Shown: piece after piece, positions 34,583-43,345 of the stretch
Layout of the letters: each line of letters begins with the position of its first letter
How positions within the stretch are numbered: position 1 is the first letter of the stretch
DNA from: Amycolatopsis acidicola
GTDB taxonomy: Bacteria > Actinomycetota > Actinomycetes > Mycobacteriales > Pseudonocardiaceae
Assembly (NCBI RefSeq): GCF_007713735.2
Contig: NZ_VMNW02000042.1
Coordinates: 1-64,000, forward strand
Direction of reading: 5' to 3'
DNA length: 64,000 nucleotides
Made by a program: the position numbers and the translations under genes
Notes under the pieces: generated by a model
Databases searched by the model: none
What the model was told of the DNA's origin: nothing
What the model saw: the letters and a program-made list of their open reading frames with translations, nothing else

Positions 34583-35505
34583 CGTCCGGCTCCTTCCAGC
34601 TCGTCGTGCAGCAGCCCGTACAGGTCGTCGGCGGTGCCGAACAGGGCGGCGTCGGCGACCACGCGGCGCAGGTGCAGGTGGGCGGGGAACTCCCAGGTGA
34701 TCGCGACACCGCCGAAGACCTGGATCGAGGCTTCGACGACGGACACGGCCGCTTCCGAGGCGTACGCCTTGGCCACGGCCGCGGCGGTGTGAGGATCTTC
34801 GCCCGTGTCGATCGCGTGCGCGGCGTGCGCGAGGGTGCTGCGGATGGCTTCCAGTTCGGTGAACGCGCGGGCGAGAATGTGTTGCACCGCTTGGAAAGAG
34901 CCGATGGCGCGGCCGAACTGCACGCGCTGCTTCGCGTACTCGACGGCCTGGGTGAACAGGCCCTCGGCGGCGCCGAGCAGGTCCGCCGTGACGAGCAGGC
35001 GCGCGAAGTCCTGCCAATGGCGCAGCTGCGACTCCCGGAGCCCGGCGCCGAGCCCGCGCACGAGGTCACCGCGCTCGGCGACGCCGCGGGTGAAGTCCCC
35101 GGCCTCGACCGGATCGCCCAGTTTGACCAGTGCCAGTTCGGCGTTGTCGAGGGTGACGGCGTGGGTCAGGGAAGCTGTGTCCCAGCCGACGCTGCCACCC
35201 AGTGAGCCGAGCCCGCTGCCCAGCACGACGGTGGCGGGCTCGTCCACCTCGGCGTCCGCGAGCCGCAACGCCTCGGCCGCGAGCAGCGAGCCGATCAGCG
35301 GCGCGCCACAGACCACTTTGGACAGTTCGGTCACCACGAGCGCGGTCTGGGTCACGGTCGCCATCGGGTCACCGCCGTCGCCGACGTCGCGCAGCGCGGA
35401 GAACCCGGTGTCGGTGAGGGCCTTCCAGCAGCTGTCGTGCGTGTCGCCCTGGCATTTCCCGGCGATTTCCGCGGCCGTCCGTGCCAGCAGTTCGTCTTCG
35501 TTCAT
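34579..35505 (-). CDS. Acyl-CoA dehydrogenase, small subunit of heteromeric pair 1
   Basis: A 308-residue acyl-CoA dehydrogenase-like protein, shorter than the usual 380. The N-terminal and middle domains are degenerate. The C-terminal helical domain keeps EYAKQRVQFGRAIGSFQAVQHILA and GGVAITWEFPAHLHLRR. It is coupled by ATGA overlaps to the enoyl-CoA hydratase upstream and to the large subunit downstream. In related heterotetramers each subunit contributes part of the FAD site. Confidence 0.88.
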   Translation of the reverse strand: MNEDELLARTAAEIAGKCQGDTHDSCWKALTDTGFSALRDVGDGGDPMATVTQTALVVTELSKVVCGAPLIGSLLAAEALRLADAEVDEPATVVLGSGLGSLGGSVGWDTASLTHAVTLDNAELALVKLGDPVEAGDFTRGVAERGDLVRGLGAGLRESQLRHWQDFARLLVTADLLGAAEGLFTQAVEYAKQRVQFGRAIGSFQAVQHILARAFTELEAIRSTLAHAAHAIDTGEDPHTAAAVAKAYASEAAVSVVEASIQVFGGVAITWEFPAHLHLRRVVADAALFGTADDLYGLLHDELEGAGR

Positions 35506-36311
35506 CGTGTCCACCATTTCGCCGGCTTCGCGCTCTTGCGGTCGAGTCCCTCGGCACCCAGTGGATTGCCGACCTGCGTGTACATCAGCGCGGTGTCGAG
35601 GGCCTGCGCGCGGGTACGGTCCAGCGACTGCCACATCGCCTTGACCGTGCCCTGCACCGCCGCGGCGGGCTGTGAGGCGATGGCCTCGGCGAGTTTCAGC
35701 GCGTGGTCGTGCAGTTCGTCGCGCGGCACGATCTCCGTGACCAGGCCCGCGGATTTCGCCGTCTCGGCGGTCATGCGCTCGTAAAGGCCGAGCAGCGCCA
35801 TCCGCAGGGTCTCCGAGAAGTGCATACGGTAGGACAGCGCGATCGGCTCGAGCGCGGCGACCATGCCGTAGGTCACGTGCGGGTCGAAGAACGTGGCTTC
35901 CGGGCTGCACACCACGATGTCGCATTCGGTGATCCAGTAGAACGCCCCGCCCGCGCACATCCCCTGCACCGCGGCGACGACCGGCTTCCACACCCCGTTG
36001 CGCTTCGGACTCAGCTGGTGCCCGGGATCTTCCTTCTCGTCCCACGGCGCGTCCTTGTCCAGCCACGGGCTGTCGGAGTTTCCGGTGCGCTCGGTGACGT
36101 CCAGCCCGGTGGAGAACGCCTTGTCCCCGGCCGCGCGCAACACCACCGCCTTGACCGAAGGATCCTCGCGGACCTCCGTCCACAAGCGAGCGAAGTCCGC
36201 GCGCATGGCTTCGTTGAACGCGTTCAGCACTTCGGGACGGTTCAGCGTGACGATCGCGACGCCGGTCTCGGTGCGCTCGGTCAGAATCGTCCGGTAGGGG
36301 TGCCCGGTCAT
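35502..36311 (-). CDS. Enoyl-CoA hydratase/isomerase (crotonase family), copy 1
   Basis: Crotonase-fold protein of 269 residues that would hydrate the double bond made by the dehydrogenase pair. It has ALKEFSTGL-like chemistry at KAFSTGLDVTE (about residue 62) and the oxyanion loop AAVQGMCAGGAFYW near 110. ATG 36311 has GAGGG 5 bp upstream. It is the first gene of a three-gene operon read away from an operator at 36359. The C-terminus ends in basic KSAKPAKWWTR. Confidence 0.9.
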   Translation of the reverse strand: MTGHPYRTILTERTETGVAIVTLNRPEVLNAFNEAMRADFARLWTEVREDPSVKAVVLRAAGDKAFSTGLDVTERTGNSDSPWLDKDAPWDEKEDPGHQLSPKRNGVWKPVVAAVQGMCAGGAFYWITECDIVVCSPEATFFDPHVTYGMVAALEPIALSYRMHFSETLRMALLGLYERMTAETAKSAGLVTEIVPRDELHDHALKLAEAIASQPAAAVQGTVKAMWQSLDRTRAQALDTALMYTQVGNPLGAEGLDRKSAKPAKWWTR

Positions 36312-36358
36312 GGAACCCTCGTCTTTCAGCACGGGTTGATACGGTAGCTTATCTTGTA

Positions 36359-36374
36359 TATCTTTACAAACATT
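36359..36374. promoter_or_regulatory. Catabolic regulon operator, site 2
   Basis: TATCTTTACAAACATT lies between divergent enoyl-CoA hydratase (start 36311) and SDR (start 36404) genes and matches the palindrome of the other sites at most positions. An extra half-like ATCTTG at 36351 lies beside it. Confidence 0.5.
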
Positions 36375-36403
36375 AACGTCGTCGACGACAGGAGCGGACC
36401 GCC

Positions 36404-37171
36404 ATGCCCACCGCACAGGATCTCTTTTCCCTGCAAGGGAAATCGGTGCTGCTGACCGGCGCCACGGTGGGGCTCGGCCGCCGGTTCGCCGAAACTCTCG
36501 CCGAGGCCGGAGCGAAGGTCGCCATCGTCGGCCGCCGCGCCGAGCTGCTGGCGGAGATCGCGGAGAAGAACCCCGGCTGCGTCCCCGTCCCGGCCGACCT
36601 CTCGAACCCCTCCGTGGTACCGGGGCTGGTCGAGAAGGCCGTTTCCGAGGTCGGCGAGATCGACGTGCTCATCAACAACGCCGCGTACATCGCGGGCGGG
36701 GTGCGGGCCGAGGACGAGACGCCCGACGACATCGACACCACGCTCAACGTGAACCTGGTCTCGCCGATCCGGCTGACCCAGGCCGTCTTCCCCTCGATGG
36801 CCGAACGCGGCCGCGGTTCGGTCATCAACGTCACCTCGATCGTCGCTCGCGCGGGCATCGCCCGGTTCCCGCAGGCCACCTACGCCGCGTCCAAGGGCGG
36901 GCTGGAGTCGATCACCCGGGAATGGGCCGCGCAGTGGGCGCGCCACGGGATCCGGGTGAACGCGATCGCGCCCGGCTTCTTCTACAGCGAGATGACCACC
37001 GAAGTCCTCGGCCACCAGAAGGTCCAGGACTGGGTCCGCTCCAACACCCTCATCCCGCGTGCCGGCGAACCCGCCGACTTCGACGGCGCCCTGCTGTACC
37101 TCGCCAGCGACGCCAGCGGGTACGTGACAGGGCAGACCATCGTCGTCGACGGCGGCTGGACGGCACACTAG
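36404..37171 (+). CDS. SDR family oxidoreductase (FabG-like)
   Basis: NAD(P)-dependent dehydrogenase of 255 residues. The cofactor loop is TGATVGLGRR near residue 20, INNAAYIAGG near 88, catalytic YAASK near 164 and NAIAPGFFYSEMT near 186. It ends with YVTGQTIVVDGGW. It stands alone on the plus strand behind operator site 2, so it belongs to the same regulon. It probably oxidises a hydroxyl of a pathway intermediate. Confidence 0.92.
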   Translation: MPTAQDLFSLQGKSVLLTGATVGLGRRFAETLAEAGAKVAIVGRRAELLAEIAEKNPGCVPVPADLSNPSVVPGLVEKAVSEVGEIDVLINNAAYIAGGVRAEDETPDDIDTTLNVNLVSPIRLTQAVFPSMAERGRGSVINVTSIVARAGIARFPQATYAASKGGLESITREWAAQWARHGIRVNAIAPGFFYSEMTTEVLGHQKVQDWVRSNTLIPRAGEPADFDGALLYLASDASGYVTGQTIVVDGGWTAH

Positions 37172-37184
37172 GGCGGACACGGGC

Positions 37185-38657
37185 TCAGCCGCGGTCCGCC
37201 GGGGCCGCGGCGAGCTCGGCCCGAAGCACGCGGCGCAGCAGTTTGCCGGTCTCGCTGTAGGGCAGCTCTTCCCGCTCCACCACGAGCGACGGCGCCCGCG
37301 AGGACCGCAGTCGCTCCTTGACCCACGTCCGCAGCTCCTCGGCGTCGGCGTGCCGGCCAGGGTGGAACACCACGGCGGCCGCCACGGTCTCGCCCCATTC
37401 GGTGTCGGGCACGCCGACCACGGCCACTTCGGACACGGCGGGATGGCGGACCAGCACGTCCTCGATCTCGCCCGGCGACAGGTTTTCCCCGCCCCGCACG
37501 ATCACGTCGTCCGCGCGGCCCTCGATGAACAGGTAGCCCTCGGCGTCGAGCCGCCCGGTGTCGTTGGTGCGGAACCAGCCTTCGGCGTCACGGGCATCGG
37601 AGTGCTCGTACTCCCCCGCCACCTGCTCGCCGCGGACGAGCACGTCACCGACCTCGCCCGCCGGGAGCGGTTTCCCTTCCGCGGAGCGGATTTGGATCTC
37701 CACTCCGGGCACCGCCCGGCCGACCGAGCCCAGCCGGGCCCTGACCGCGGGGTCGGTCGCGGCGGCGGCCGAGCGGTGGTCTTCGGGCCCGAGCAGCGCG
37801 ATCGTCGAGCTGGTCTCGGTGAGCCCGTACGCGTTGACGAAGTTCACCTCGGGCAACAGTTTCATGGCCCGTTCGACGACCGGGGTGGGCATCTTCCCGC
37901 CGCCGTAGGAAAGGTGCCGCAGGCTCGGCAGCCGGGTGCCGGTTTCCTCGAGGACGTCGAGGATCCGGCCGAGCATGGTGGGCACGATCATGGCGTGCGT
38001 GACGCTCTCCGCCGCCGCGAGTCCGACCCACTGCCGGGCGTCGAACTGCGGCAGGTACACCAGCCGCCTGCCGAGGTACACATTGGACAGCACCGCCGCC
38101 ATGCCCGCGATGTGGTACTGCGGAACGCTGACGAGCGCGGCCTCTTCCTCGCCTGCGCTCAGGAAGTCCACTGTGGACAGGATGTAGGAGACGAGGTTGT
38201 GGTGGCGCAGCAGCACGAGCTTCGGGGTGCCCGTGGTGCCGCTGGTGAACAGGGCGATCGCGACGTCGGAGCCCTCCTCGCCCGGTTCGGTGGAGGTCGG
38301 CGTCAGGAGGTCGTCCGCGAAATCCAGGCCCGGCACGTTCTCGATCCGCGCGCGGGTGCGCTCGTCGGCCACCACGACCGCGGGCGCGGCCCGGCCGAGC
38401 ACCTCGTGGAGCCGGTCGTCGGCGAGGCGGTAGTTGACCGCGGTGAACGGGACACGGGCCAGCGCGCCGCCGAACACCATCGCCGGGATGTCGTCGGAGT
38501 TGAGCCCGGCGAGCACCAGCCGCCGCGCCTTGCGGTCCGTCAGGTGGCCCGCGACGGCGCGCGCCTGCTCCCGCAGCTCGCCGTAGGTCGTGTTCCCGAC
38601 CGCACGCCGCTCCGCCGCCGCGTCGGCCACCATGTCCAGCAGCATCGCGATGTTCAT
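37185..38657 (-). CDS. AMP-dependent acyl-CoA synthetase/ligase, copy 1
   Basis: ANL-family ligase of 490 residues that activates a carboxylic acid to its CoA thioester. The phosphate loop is FTSGTTGTPK near 138, AYGLTETSS near 277, and the hinge region ends GRADDVIVRGGENLSPGEIE near 386, with the catalytic lysine in YSETGKLLRR near the end. The start overlaps the CoA-transferase stop (ATGA). It is the last gene of the long minus-strand operon. Confidence 0.93.
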   Translation of the reverse strand: MNIAMLLDMVADAAAERRAVGNTTYGELREQARAVAGHLTDRKARRLVLAGLNSDDIPAMVFGGALARVPFTAVNYRLADDRLHEVLGRAAPAVVVADERTRARIENVPGLDFADDLLTPTSTEPGEEGSDVAIALFTSGTTGTPKLVLLRHHNLVSYILSTVDFLSAGEEEAALVSVPQYHIAGMAAVLSNVYLGRRLVYLPQFDARQWVGLAAAESVTHAMIVPTMLGRILDVLEETGTRLPSLRHLSYGGGKMPTPVVERAMKLLPEVNFVNAYGLTETSSTIALLGPEDHRSAAAATDPAVRARLGSVGRAVPGVEIQIRSAEGKPLPAGEVGDVLVRGEQVAGEYEHSDARDAEGWFRTNDTGRLDAEGYLFIEGRADDVIVRGGENLSPGEIEDVLVRHPAVSEVAVVGVPDTEWGETVAAAVVFHPGRHADAEELRTWVKERLRSSRAPSLVVEREELPYSETGKLLRRVLRAELAAAPADRG

Positions 38658-40807
38658 CGCGCCATCACCTCCGTCTTTCCCGCGAGCTCGTCGAGCACCT
38701 CCGCGGTGTGCTCACCGAGAGCGGGGACGGATTCCCCGCTCCGGCAAGCACTCCAGAATCCGCCGACCACGTCCAGCGCGCCGTAACCCTTGGTCCGCAA
38801 CGAACGGCTCACGCCCAGTTCGCGGTGGACCGGGTCGTCGAAGAACGCGTCCATCCGGTCGAGCGTCACGCGCGTGGCGGGCACGCCCGCTTCCTCCAGC
38901 GCCGCGAGCAGTGCGCCGGCCGTCCGGTCGAGATCCACGCCGTCCAGCCGTTCCCGCTCTTCCTCGGTGAGCGCGGCGATCGCGACCCAGCCGTCCCGCG
39001 CGGGCACGATCCGGTGCCACGGCGAGATTCCGGTCTGCTCCGCGTCGATCCGGTCGACCGGCAGCCGCTCGCCGGAAACCGGCAGCGCGACCTCGCTCGC
39101 CATCGTCATCCCCACCGCGAGCAGCGACGTGGCCGCGTCACCGACGACGCCGGTGTGCTCACGCTGGAACAGTTGCAGCAGCGCGCCGACCGTCGCCGAA
39201 AGCCCGGCCTGCACGTCGAGGATCGAGTTGCGCAGCCAGTTCGGCGGCTGCCCTTCGCCCGCGTTCGCCCGTTCCCAGCCGGTGAGCGCCTGTGCCGTCG
39301 GGTCGTAACCGGGGTACGCCGCGAGCGGGCCCTTCTGGCCGTTGGCGCTGACGTGGCTGAACACCACGCGCGGGTTGACCGCGCGCAGCCCCGGCCCGTC
39401 GATCCCGAGCCGGGCCGCCGGGCGCAGGCGCATGTTGTGCAGCACGATGTCCGCGCTTTCGATCAAGCGCCGCAACGGTTCCTGGGATTCGGGCGCCTTC
39501 AGGTCGAGCGCGACCGAACGCTTCCCGCGGTTGGACCCGGCGAACTGCGTCAGCCCCCGCCCGCGGTCACCGCCCTTCGGCTCGACCTTGATCACATCGG
39601 CGCCGAGGTCCGCCAGGCACTGCGCGCCGTACGGGCCCGCGACGACGCTGCCGAAGTCCAGCGCCCGCAAGCCCTCCAGCGGCAGCGCGTCACCGGCGCG
39701 CGACAATTCCGGGCGCGGGTCGCCGAAAGACGCCACCACGTCGGAGAATTCGTGCTCGCCGAGCCGGGGCGCCGGGGACCGCACGACGCTCGGCGGCGTG
39801 GTCCCGATCGGCGGGCCGACCTGCAGGCACCGGCCGATCTCGGCGTCGTCCACCTCGACCACGTAGTCGTTGACCCTGGCCTGTTCCTCGGTGAAGCAGT
39901 CGCCGAGGTCGCGGATGCGCATGCACGGCACGTCGGCTTCGGCGAACTCCGCGATCCAGTGCGCCGAGTCGTGCTGGGCGAACACTTCGGCCCACTCGGC
40001 CCGGTTTCCCGGGTTCACGCCGATCTCGTACAGGTCCACTTTGTCCAGTACGGCCAGGGTTTCCAGGATCGGCGGGGACTCCAGCCAGCCGCCCATCGCG
40101 CCGGCGAGCTGGATCCACTCGCCGTCCGCGCATGCGAAAATGCTCAGCGCGGCGTCCGGCCAGATCTTGGGCAGGGTGTGCCCGGTCAGCCCTTCGGGCA
40201 GGTGTTCGGAACGCTGCCAGTACAACGCGGCCGGGGCGAGCGCGCCCTGGAACACGCTGGTGTGCATGGCGCGCACGGTGCCGGTCCGCTCTCGCTGCAC
40301 CAGCCGCGCGAGCACGCCCGAGGCGACCAGGTACGCCGCGCACCAGCTGGGGAACGGCATCCGGACGAACACCGGGCCCTCGCGGTTGCCCTGCTGCTCG
40401 TCCATGAACCCCTCGGCGGCCTGCACCAGCGAGTCGGCCGCCGCCCAGTCCGCGCGCGGATGCCCCTCGGGATACGCCGGGACGGAACCGAGGATCAGGT
40501 GCGGATGCCGGCTCGCCAGCGACTCCTCGTCGAGCCCCAGTTCGCGGGCCTCGCCGATCGGCAGCGAGTGGATCAGCACGTCGGCCCGCGCCAGCAGCTC
40601 GTCGAACCGGTCCGCGTCCCAGAGCGTGCCGCGTTTGCTGCGGTTCCAGGTCGCGAAGCCCGCGGGCCACAGCCGGCGCGCGGGATCCCCGCCAGGACGC
40701 TCCACCTTGACCACGTCGGCGCCGGCTTCGGCCAGCAACCGGGCGGCGAACGGGCCCGGAATCCCTTCCGCCAGCTCGACAACCCGCAGTCCCGCCAGTA
40801 CCGGCAT
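38654..40807 (-). CDS. Tandem CaiB/BaiF class III CoA-transferase protein
   Basis: A 717-residue protein with two CoA-transferase III halves, each opening with the same type of segment (GPFAARLLAEAGADVVKVERPGGD and, from about 385, AGPYGAQCLADLGADVIKVEPKGGD). In the second half the catalytic Asp is present in ILDVQAG (about residue 530). In the first half the matching place reads PFPSWCAAY with no Asp, so that half is probably inactive. Single-chain dimers of this kind move CoA between acids or act as 2-methylacyl-CoA racemases. It follows the thiolase-like gene by 2 bp. Confidence 0.88.
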   Translation of the reverse strand: MPVLAGLRVVELAEGIPGPFAARLLAEAGADVVKVERPGGDPARRLWPAGFATWNRSKRGTLWDADRFDELLARADVLIHSLPIGEARELGLDEESLASRHPHLILGSVPAYPEGHPRADWAAADSLVQAAEGFMDEQQGNREGPVFVRMPFPSWCAAYLVASGVLARLVQRERTGTVRAMHTSVFQGALAPAALYWQRSEHLPEGLTGHTLPKIWPDAALSIFACADGEWIQLAGAMGGWLESPPILETLAVLDKVDLYEIGVNPGNRAEWAEVFAQHDSAHWIAEFAEADVPCMRIRDLGDCFTEEQARVNDYVVEVDDAEIGRCLQVGPPIGTTPPSVVRSPAPRLGEHEFSDVVASFGDPRPELSRAGDALPLEGLRALDFGSVVAGPYGAQCLADLGADVIKVEPKGGDRGRGLTQFAGSNRGKRSVALDLKAPESQEPLRRLIESADIVLHNMRLRPAARLGIDGPGLRAVNPRVVFSHVSANGQKGPLAAYPGYDPTAQALTGWERANAGEGQPPNWLRNSILDVQAGLSATVGALLQLFQREHTGVVGDAATSLLAVGMTMASEVALPVSGERLPVDRIDAEQTGISPWHRIVPARDGWVAIAALTEEERERLDGVDLDRTAGALLAALEEAGVPATRVTLDRMDAFFDDPVHRELGVSRSLRTKGYGALDVVGGFWSACRSGESVPALGEHTAEVLDELAGKTEVMAR

Positions 40808-40809
40808 GC

Positions 40810-41979
40810 TCACCTTCCGTCCGTCGTCGCGAACAGCGCGACGCTGCTCAGCTCCGAAATGGGCCCGCCGGAGACGAGACACAGCTCGGCGCCGGGGACC
40901 GGGTTACTCGACTCGCCGCGCAGGAACCGCACGGCCTCGACGGCGTTGCCCATGCCGTGCAGGAACCCTTCGGCGAGGTCGCCGCCACCGGTGCAGATCG
41001 GCAGTTTCCCGTCCGGGGCGATCAGGTTCTCGAAGGTGCAGAACTCGCCCGCGCCCTCGGCGGTGCAGAAACCCAGGTCGATCAACGCCGACACGGCCGG
41101 GCCGGTGAAGTTCACGTACAGCTGCACGGCGTCGACGTCGGCGGGCGTGGCGCCCGAGCGTTCCCACACCCGGCGCCCGGCCGAGACCTGCGACGAAGAC
41201 GTGTACGGCTCGTGGTTCTCTTCCAGCTCGCCCCACCGCGGGCCGTCCGCGCCGATCGCGGAGGCGAGCAGGTAAACCGGCTTGCCGGTGAGGTCGCGGG
41301 CGCGTTCGGCGGAGGTCAGGATGATCGCCGCGGCGGCGTCGTTCTCACGCGAGGAATCGAAGAGCCGCAAGGGTTCCACGATCCACCGCGACGAGGTGTA
41401 CTTCTCGTCGGTGAGGTCGACGCCCCGTCCGACGGCGCCGGGGTTCTTGCCCGCGTGGTAGTAGCACGCCTGCGCGATCGCCTTGAGCGCCGACGGGGAG
41501 ACGCCGTCGTGCTCGATCAGCCGCTGCGTGCGCAAACCCAAGGCCTGCGCGGGAGAATCCACCCCGTGCGCGGCGTAGTGCGGGCCGAACACGCCCTGGC
41601 TGACCGCGCGCAGCAGCCGCCCGCTGGACGACTCGGCGGTCGCGCGGTACACGACGACGGTTTCGGCGTGCCCGGACAGGATCGCGGCCTCGGCCATCGC
41701 GATCGCGCCCGCGCTGCCGCCGCCTCCGCCGCCCCAGACGAGGCTGGTCCAGCGCAGCTCCTTCGTGCCGAGCGGGCCCGCGAGGCGCGTGCCCTCCTGG
41801 ACATCGGCGCCGTAGGAGCAGAACCCGTCGATCTCGCTCGCCGGGATGCCCGCGTCCGCCGCGGCCGCGTCGATCGCCTTGAGCAGCAGTTTCCGCTCGG
41901 CGTCCGGGGACTGGCCGCGTTTGTGGTACGGCGTGATCCCGATTCCCGCGACCGCCACCTGGGTGGGCCGGTTGGTCAT
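40810..41979 (-). CDS. Thiolase-like protein (SCP-x/Ltp2-type), probable retro-aldolase or thiolase with DUF35 partner
   Basis: A 389-residue thiolase-superfamily protein of the lipid-transfer (Ltp) branch. It has VAGIGITPYHKRG at the start, GGGGGGSAGAIAMAEAAIL near 95 and a C-terminal GDLAEGFLHGMGNAVEAVR. A Zn-ribbon/OB-fold (DUF35) gene is directly upstream. In cholesterol catabolism Ltp2 with the DUF35 domain of ChsH2 cleaves a hydroxyacyl-CoA by retro-aldol reaction. The same gene pair here suggests similar C-C cleavage. AAGGAG precedes the ATG. Confidence 0.85.
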   Translation of the reverse strand: MTNRPTQVAVAGIGITPYHKRGQSPDAERKLLLKAIDAAAADAGIPASEIDGFCSYGADVQEGTRLAGPLGTKELRWTSLVWGGGGGGSAGAIAMAEAAILSGHAETVVVYRATAESSSGRLLRAVSQGVFGPHYAAHGVDSPAQALGLRTQRLIEHDGVSPSALKAIAQACYYHAGKNPGAVGRGVDLTDEKYTSSRWIVEPLRLFDSSRENDAAAAIILTSAERARDLTGKPVYLLASAIGADGPRWGELEENHEPYTSSSQVSAGRRVWERSGATPADVDAVQLYVNFTGPAVSALIDLGFCTAEGAGEFCTFENLIAPDGKLPICTGGGDLAEGFLHGMGNAVEAVRFLRGESSNPVPGAELCLVSGGPISELSSVALFATTDGR

Positions 41980-41981
41980 GG

Positions 41982-42401
41982 TCAGGACTCCTTCGTCCAC
42001 GTCAGCACCGGCAGGCCGGCGGTGCGCTCGGAGGCGGCGGCGAACGTGCCGCGCAGCCGGTCCCCGATCCGCACGGGCTCCCCGGTCAGCAGGCCCATCA
42101 CCCGCGCTCCCCCGGCCTGGGGCAGTTCGACGAGCACGTTGTCGTAGGGCACGAGTTCGGCGTAGCCGGGCACGAACGGGTAATGCGTGCGGATCCAGCT
42201 GAACACCCTGCCCACCGGTTCGACGGCTTCCCAGCCCAGCTCGTACGAGCCGCAGCCGGGACACCGCCAGTCCGCGGGCCAGGCCCAGCGCCGGCACGAC
42301 GTGCAGCGCTGGATCCGCAGCTCGTGCTCGCCGAGGCCCTCCCAGTACGGCGCGTCGACCCGCTGCGAGAACTCGGTGGCGGCGTTGCGTTCCCCGGTCA
42401 T
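41982..42401 (-). CDS. Zn-ribbon OB-fold protein (DUF35)
   Basis: A small protein of 139 residues with an N-terminal rubredoxin-like zinc ribbon (CTSCRRWAWPADWRCPGCG, Cys pairs near 33 and 48) and an OB-fold that binds acyl-CoA in related proteins. These proteins form complexes with thiolase-like aldolases or thiolases. It overlaps the dehydrogenase gene by ATGA and is followed by the thiolase-like gene, its expected partner. Confidence 0.92.
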   Translation of the reverse strand: MTGERNAATEFSQRVDAPYWEGLGEHELRIQRCTSCRRWAWPADWRCPGCGSYELGWEAVEPVGRVFSWIRTHYPFVPGYAELVPYDNVLVELPQAGGARVMGLLTGEPVRIGDRLRGTFAAASERTAGLPVLTWTKES

Positions 42402-43345
42402 GAGCCCTGTGCCAGCAGGTCGCCGGACAGATCGTCGAACAGGCTCGCGAACGGGACCGCCTCCATTGCGCTCAGCAGCCGGGCCTGGGTCTGCGAGCGG
42501 CCCCACGGCAGGCGGCGCAACGGCTGGCTGTAGCGGGAAAGCCACGACAGGTCGGTCTCGTCGCAGAAGCCCATCGCGCCGAACATCTGGTGCCCGGTGC
42601 GGAACACGTTCTCCGCGACCTCGATCGCGGAGGTGCGCAGCGCGAGCGCGTCCGCCGACGCGCCGGGGTTGCCCGCCAGCACCGACCACAGCGTGTACTT
42701 CGCGAGCTCTTCGAGGCTCTGCAGCCCGGCCGCGGTGTCGGCGAGCTGGAACTGCAGGGCCTGGAAGGTGGCCAGCGGTTTGCCGAACTGCTCGCGGTCG
42801 AGCAGGTGGCGGCGGGTCATCCGCAGTGCCTCGTCGGCCATGCCCAGCAACACCCAGCACGGCAGGGTCAGCGCGAGCGGGACGACACCGTCGTCCACGG
42901 TCCACTCGCCCAGCTCGACCGGGCAGGCCAGCGAGCCGAGCTTCGAGCCGACCCGCTCACCGACCGAAACGACCGGGGCGCGGCGGCCATCACCGTCCAC
43001 AACGGACCAGCGCAGCGCGGGGTCGATGCCGGCCAGGTTCACCCGCGGGTTCGGCAGCGACACGACGGCCACCGCTTCGTCCCCACCGGCGAGCCGCTCC
43101 GCGACGGGATACGGCAGCGCGAACCGCCCGGCCGCCCGGCACACCGCCGCGGCGGCTTCACCGTCCACTTCGGACTCACGGGGGCGCAGCTCCCACACGC
43201 CGATCTCGCCGAGCAGCCGCTGCACGGTGTCGTCGGCGTTGCCCGCTTCGGCCTGGCGGGCCAGTTCGAACCCGCCCGCCTTGCGCAGCGCGGATTCGAC
43301 GATGGCTTCGAGGTCCTGGGCCTCGCTGCTCAGTTCGGTGTTCAT
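42398..43345 (-). CDS. Acyl-CoA dehydrogenase, small subunit of heteromeric pair 2
   Basis: A 315-residue acyl-CoA dehydrogenase-like protein with a reduced N-terminus. The C-terminal domain is clear (RRHLLDREQFGKPLATFQALQFQLAD, then GHQMFGAMGFCDETDLSWLSRY). ATGA overlaps tie it to the large subunit upstream and to the DUF35 gene downstream. It parallels the pair at 33.5-35.5 kb and shares the short length expected of the minor subunit of alpha2beta2 enzymes. Confidence 0.9.
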   Translation of the reverse strand: MNTELSSEAQDLEAIVESALRKAGGFELARQAEAGNADDTVQRLLGEIGVWELRPRESEVDGEAAAAVCRAAGRFALPYPVAERLAGGDEAVAVVSLPNPRVNLAGIDPALRWSVVDGDGRRAPVVSVGERVGSKLGSLACPVELGEWTVDDGVVPLALTLPCWVLLGMADEALRMTRRHLLDREQFGKPLATFQALQFQLADTAAGLQSLEELAKYTLWSVLAGNPGASADALALRTSAIEVAENVFRTGHQMFGAMGFCDETDLSWLSRYSQPLRRLPWGRSQTQARLLSAMEAVPFASLFDDLSGDLLAQGS

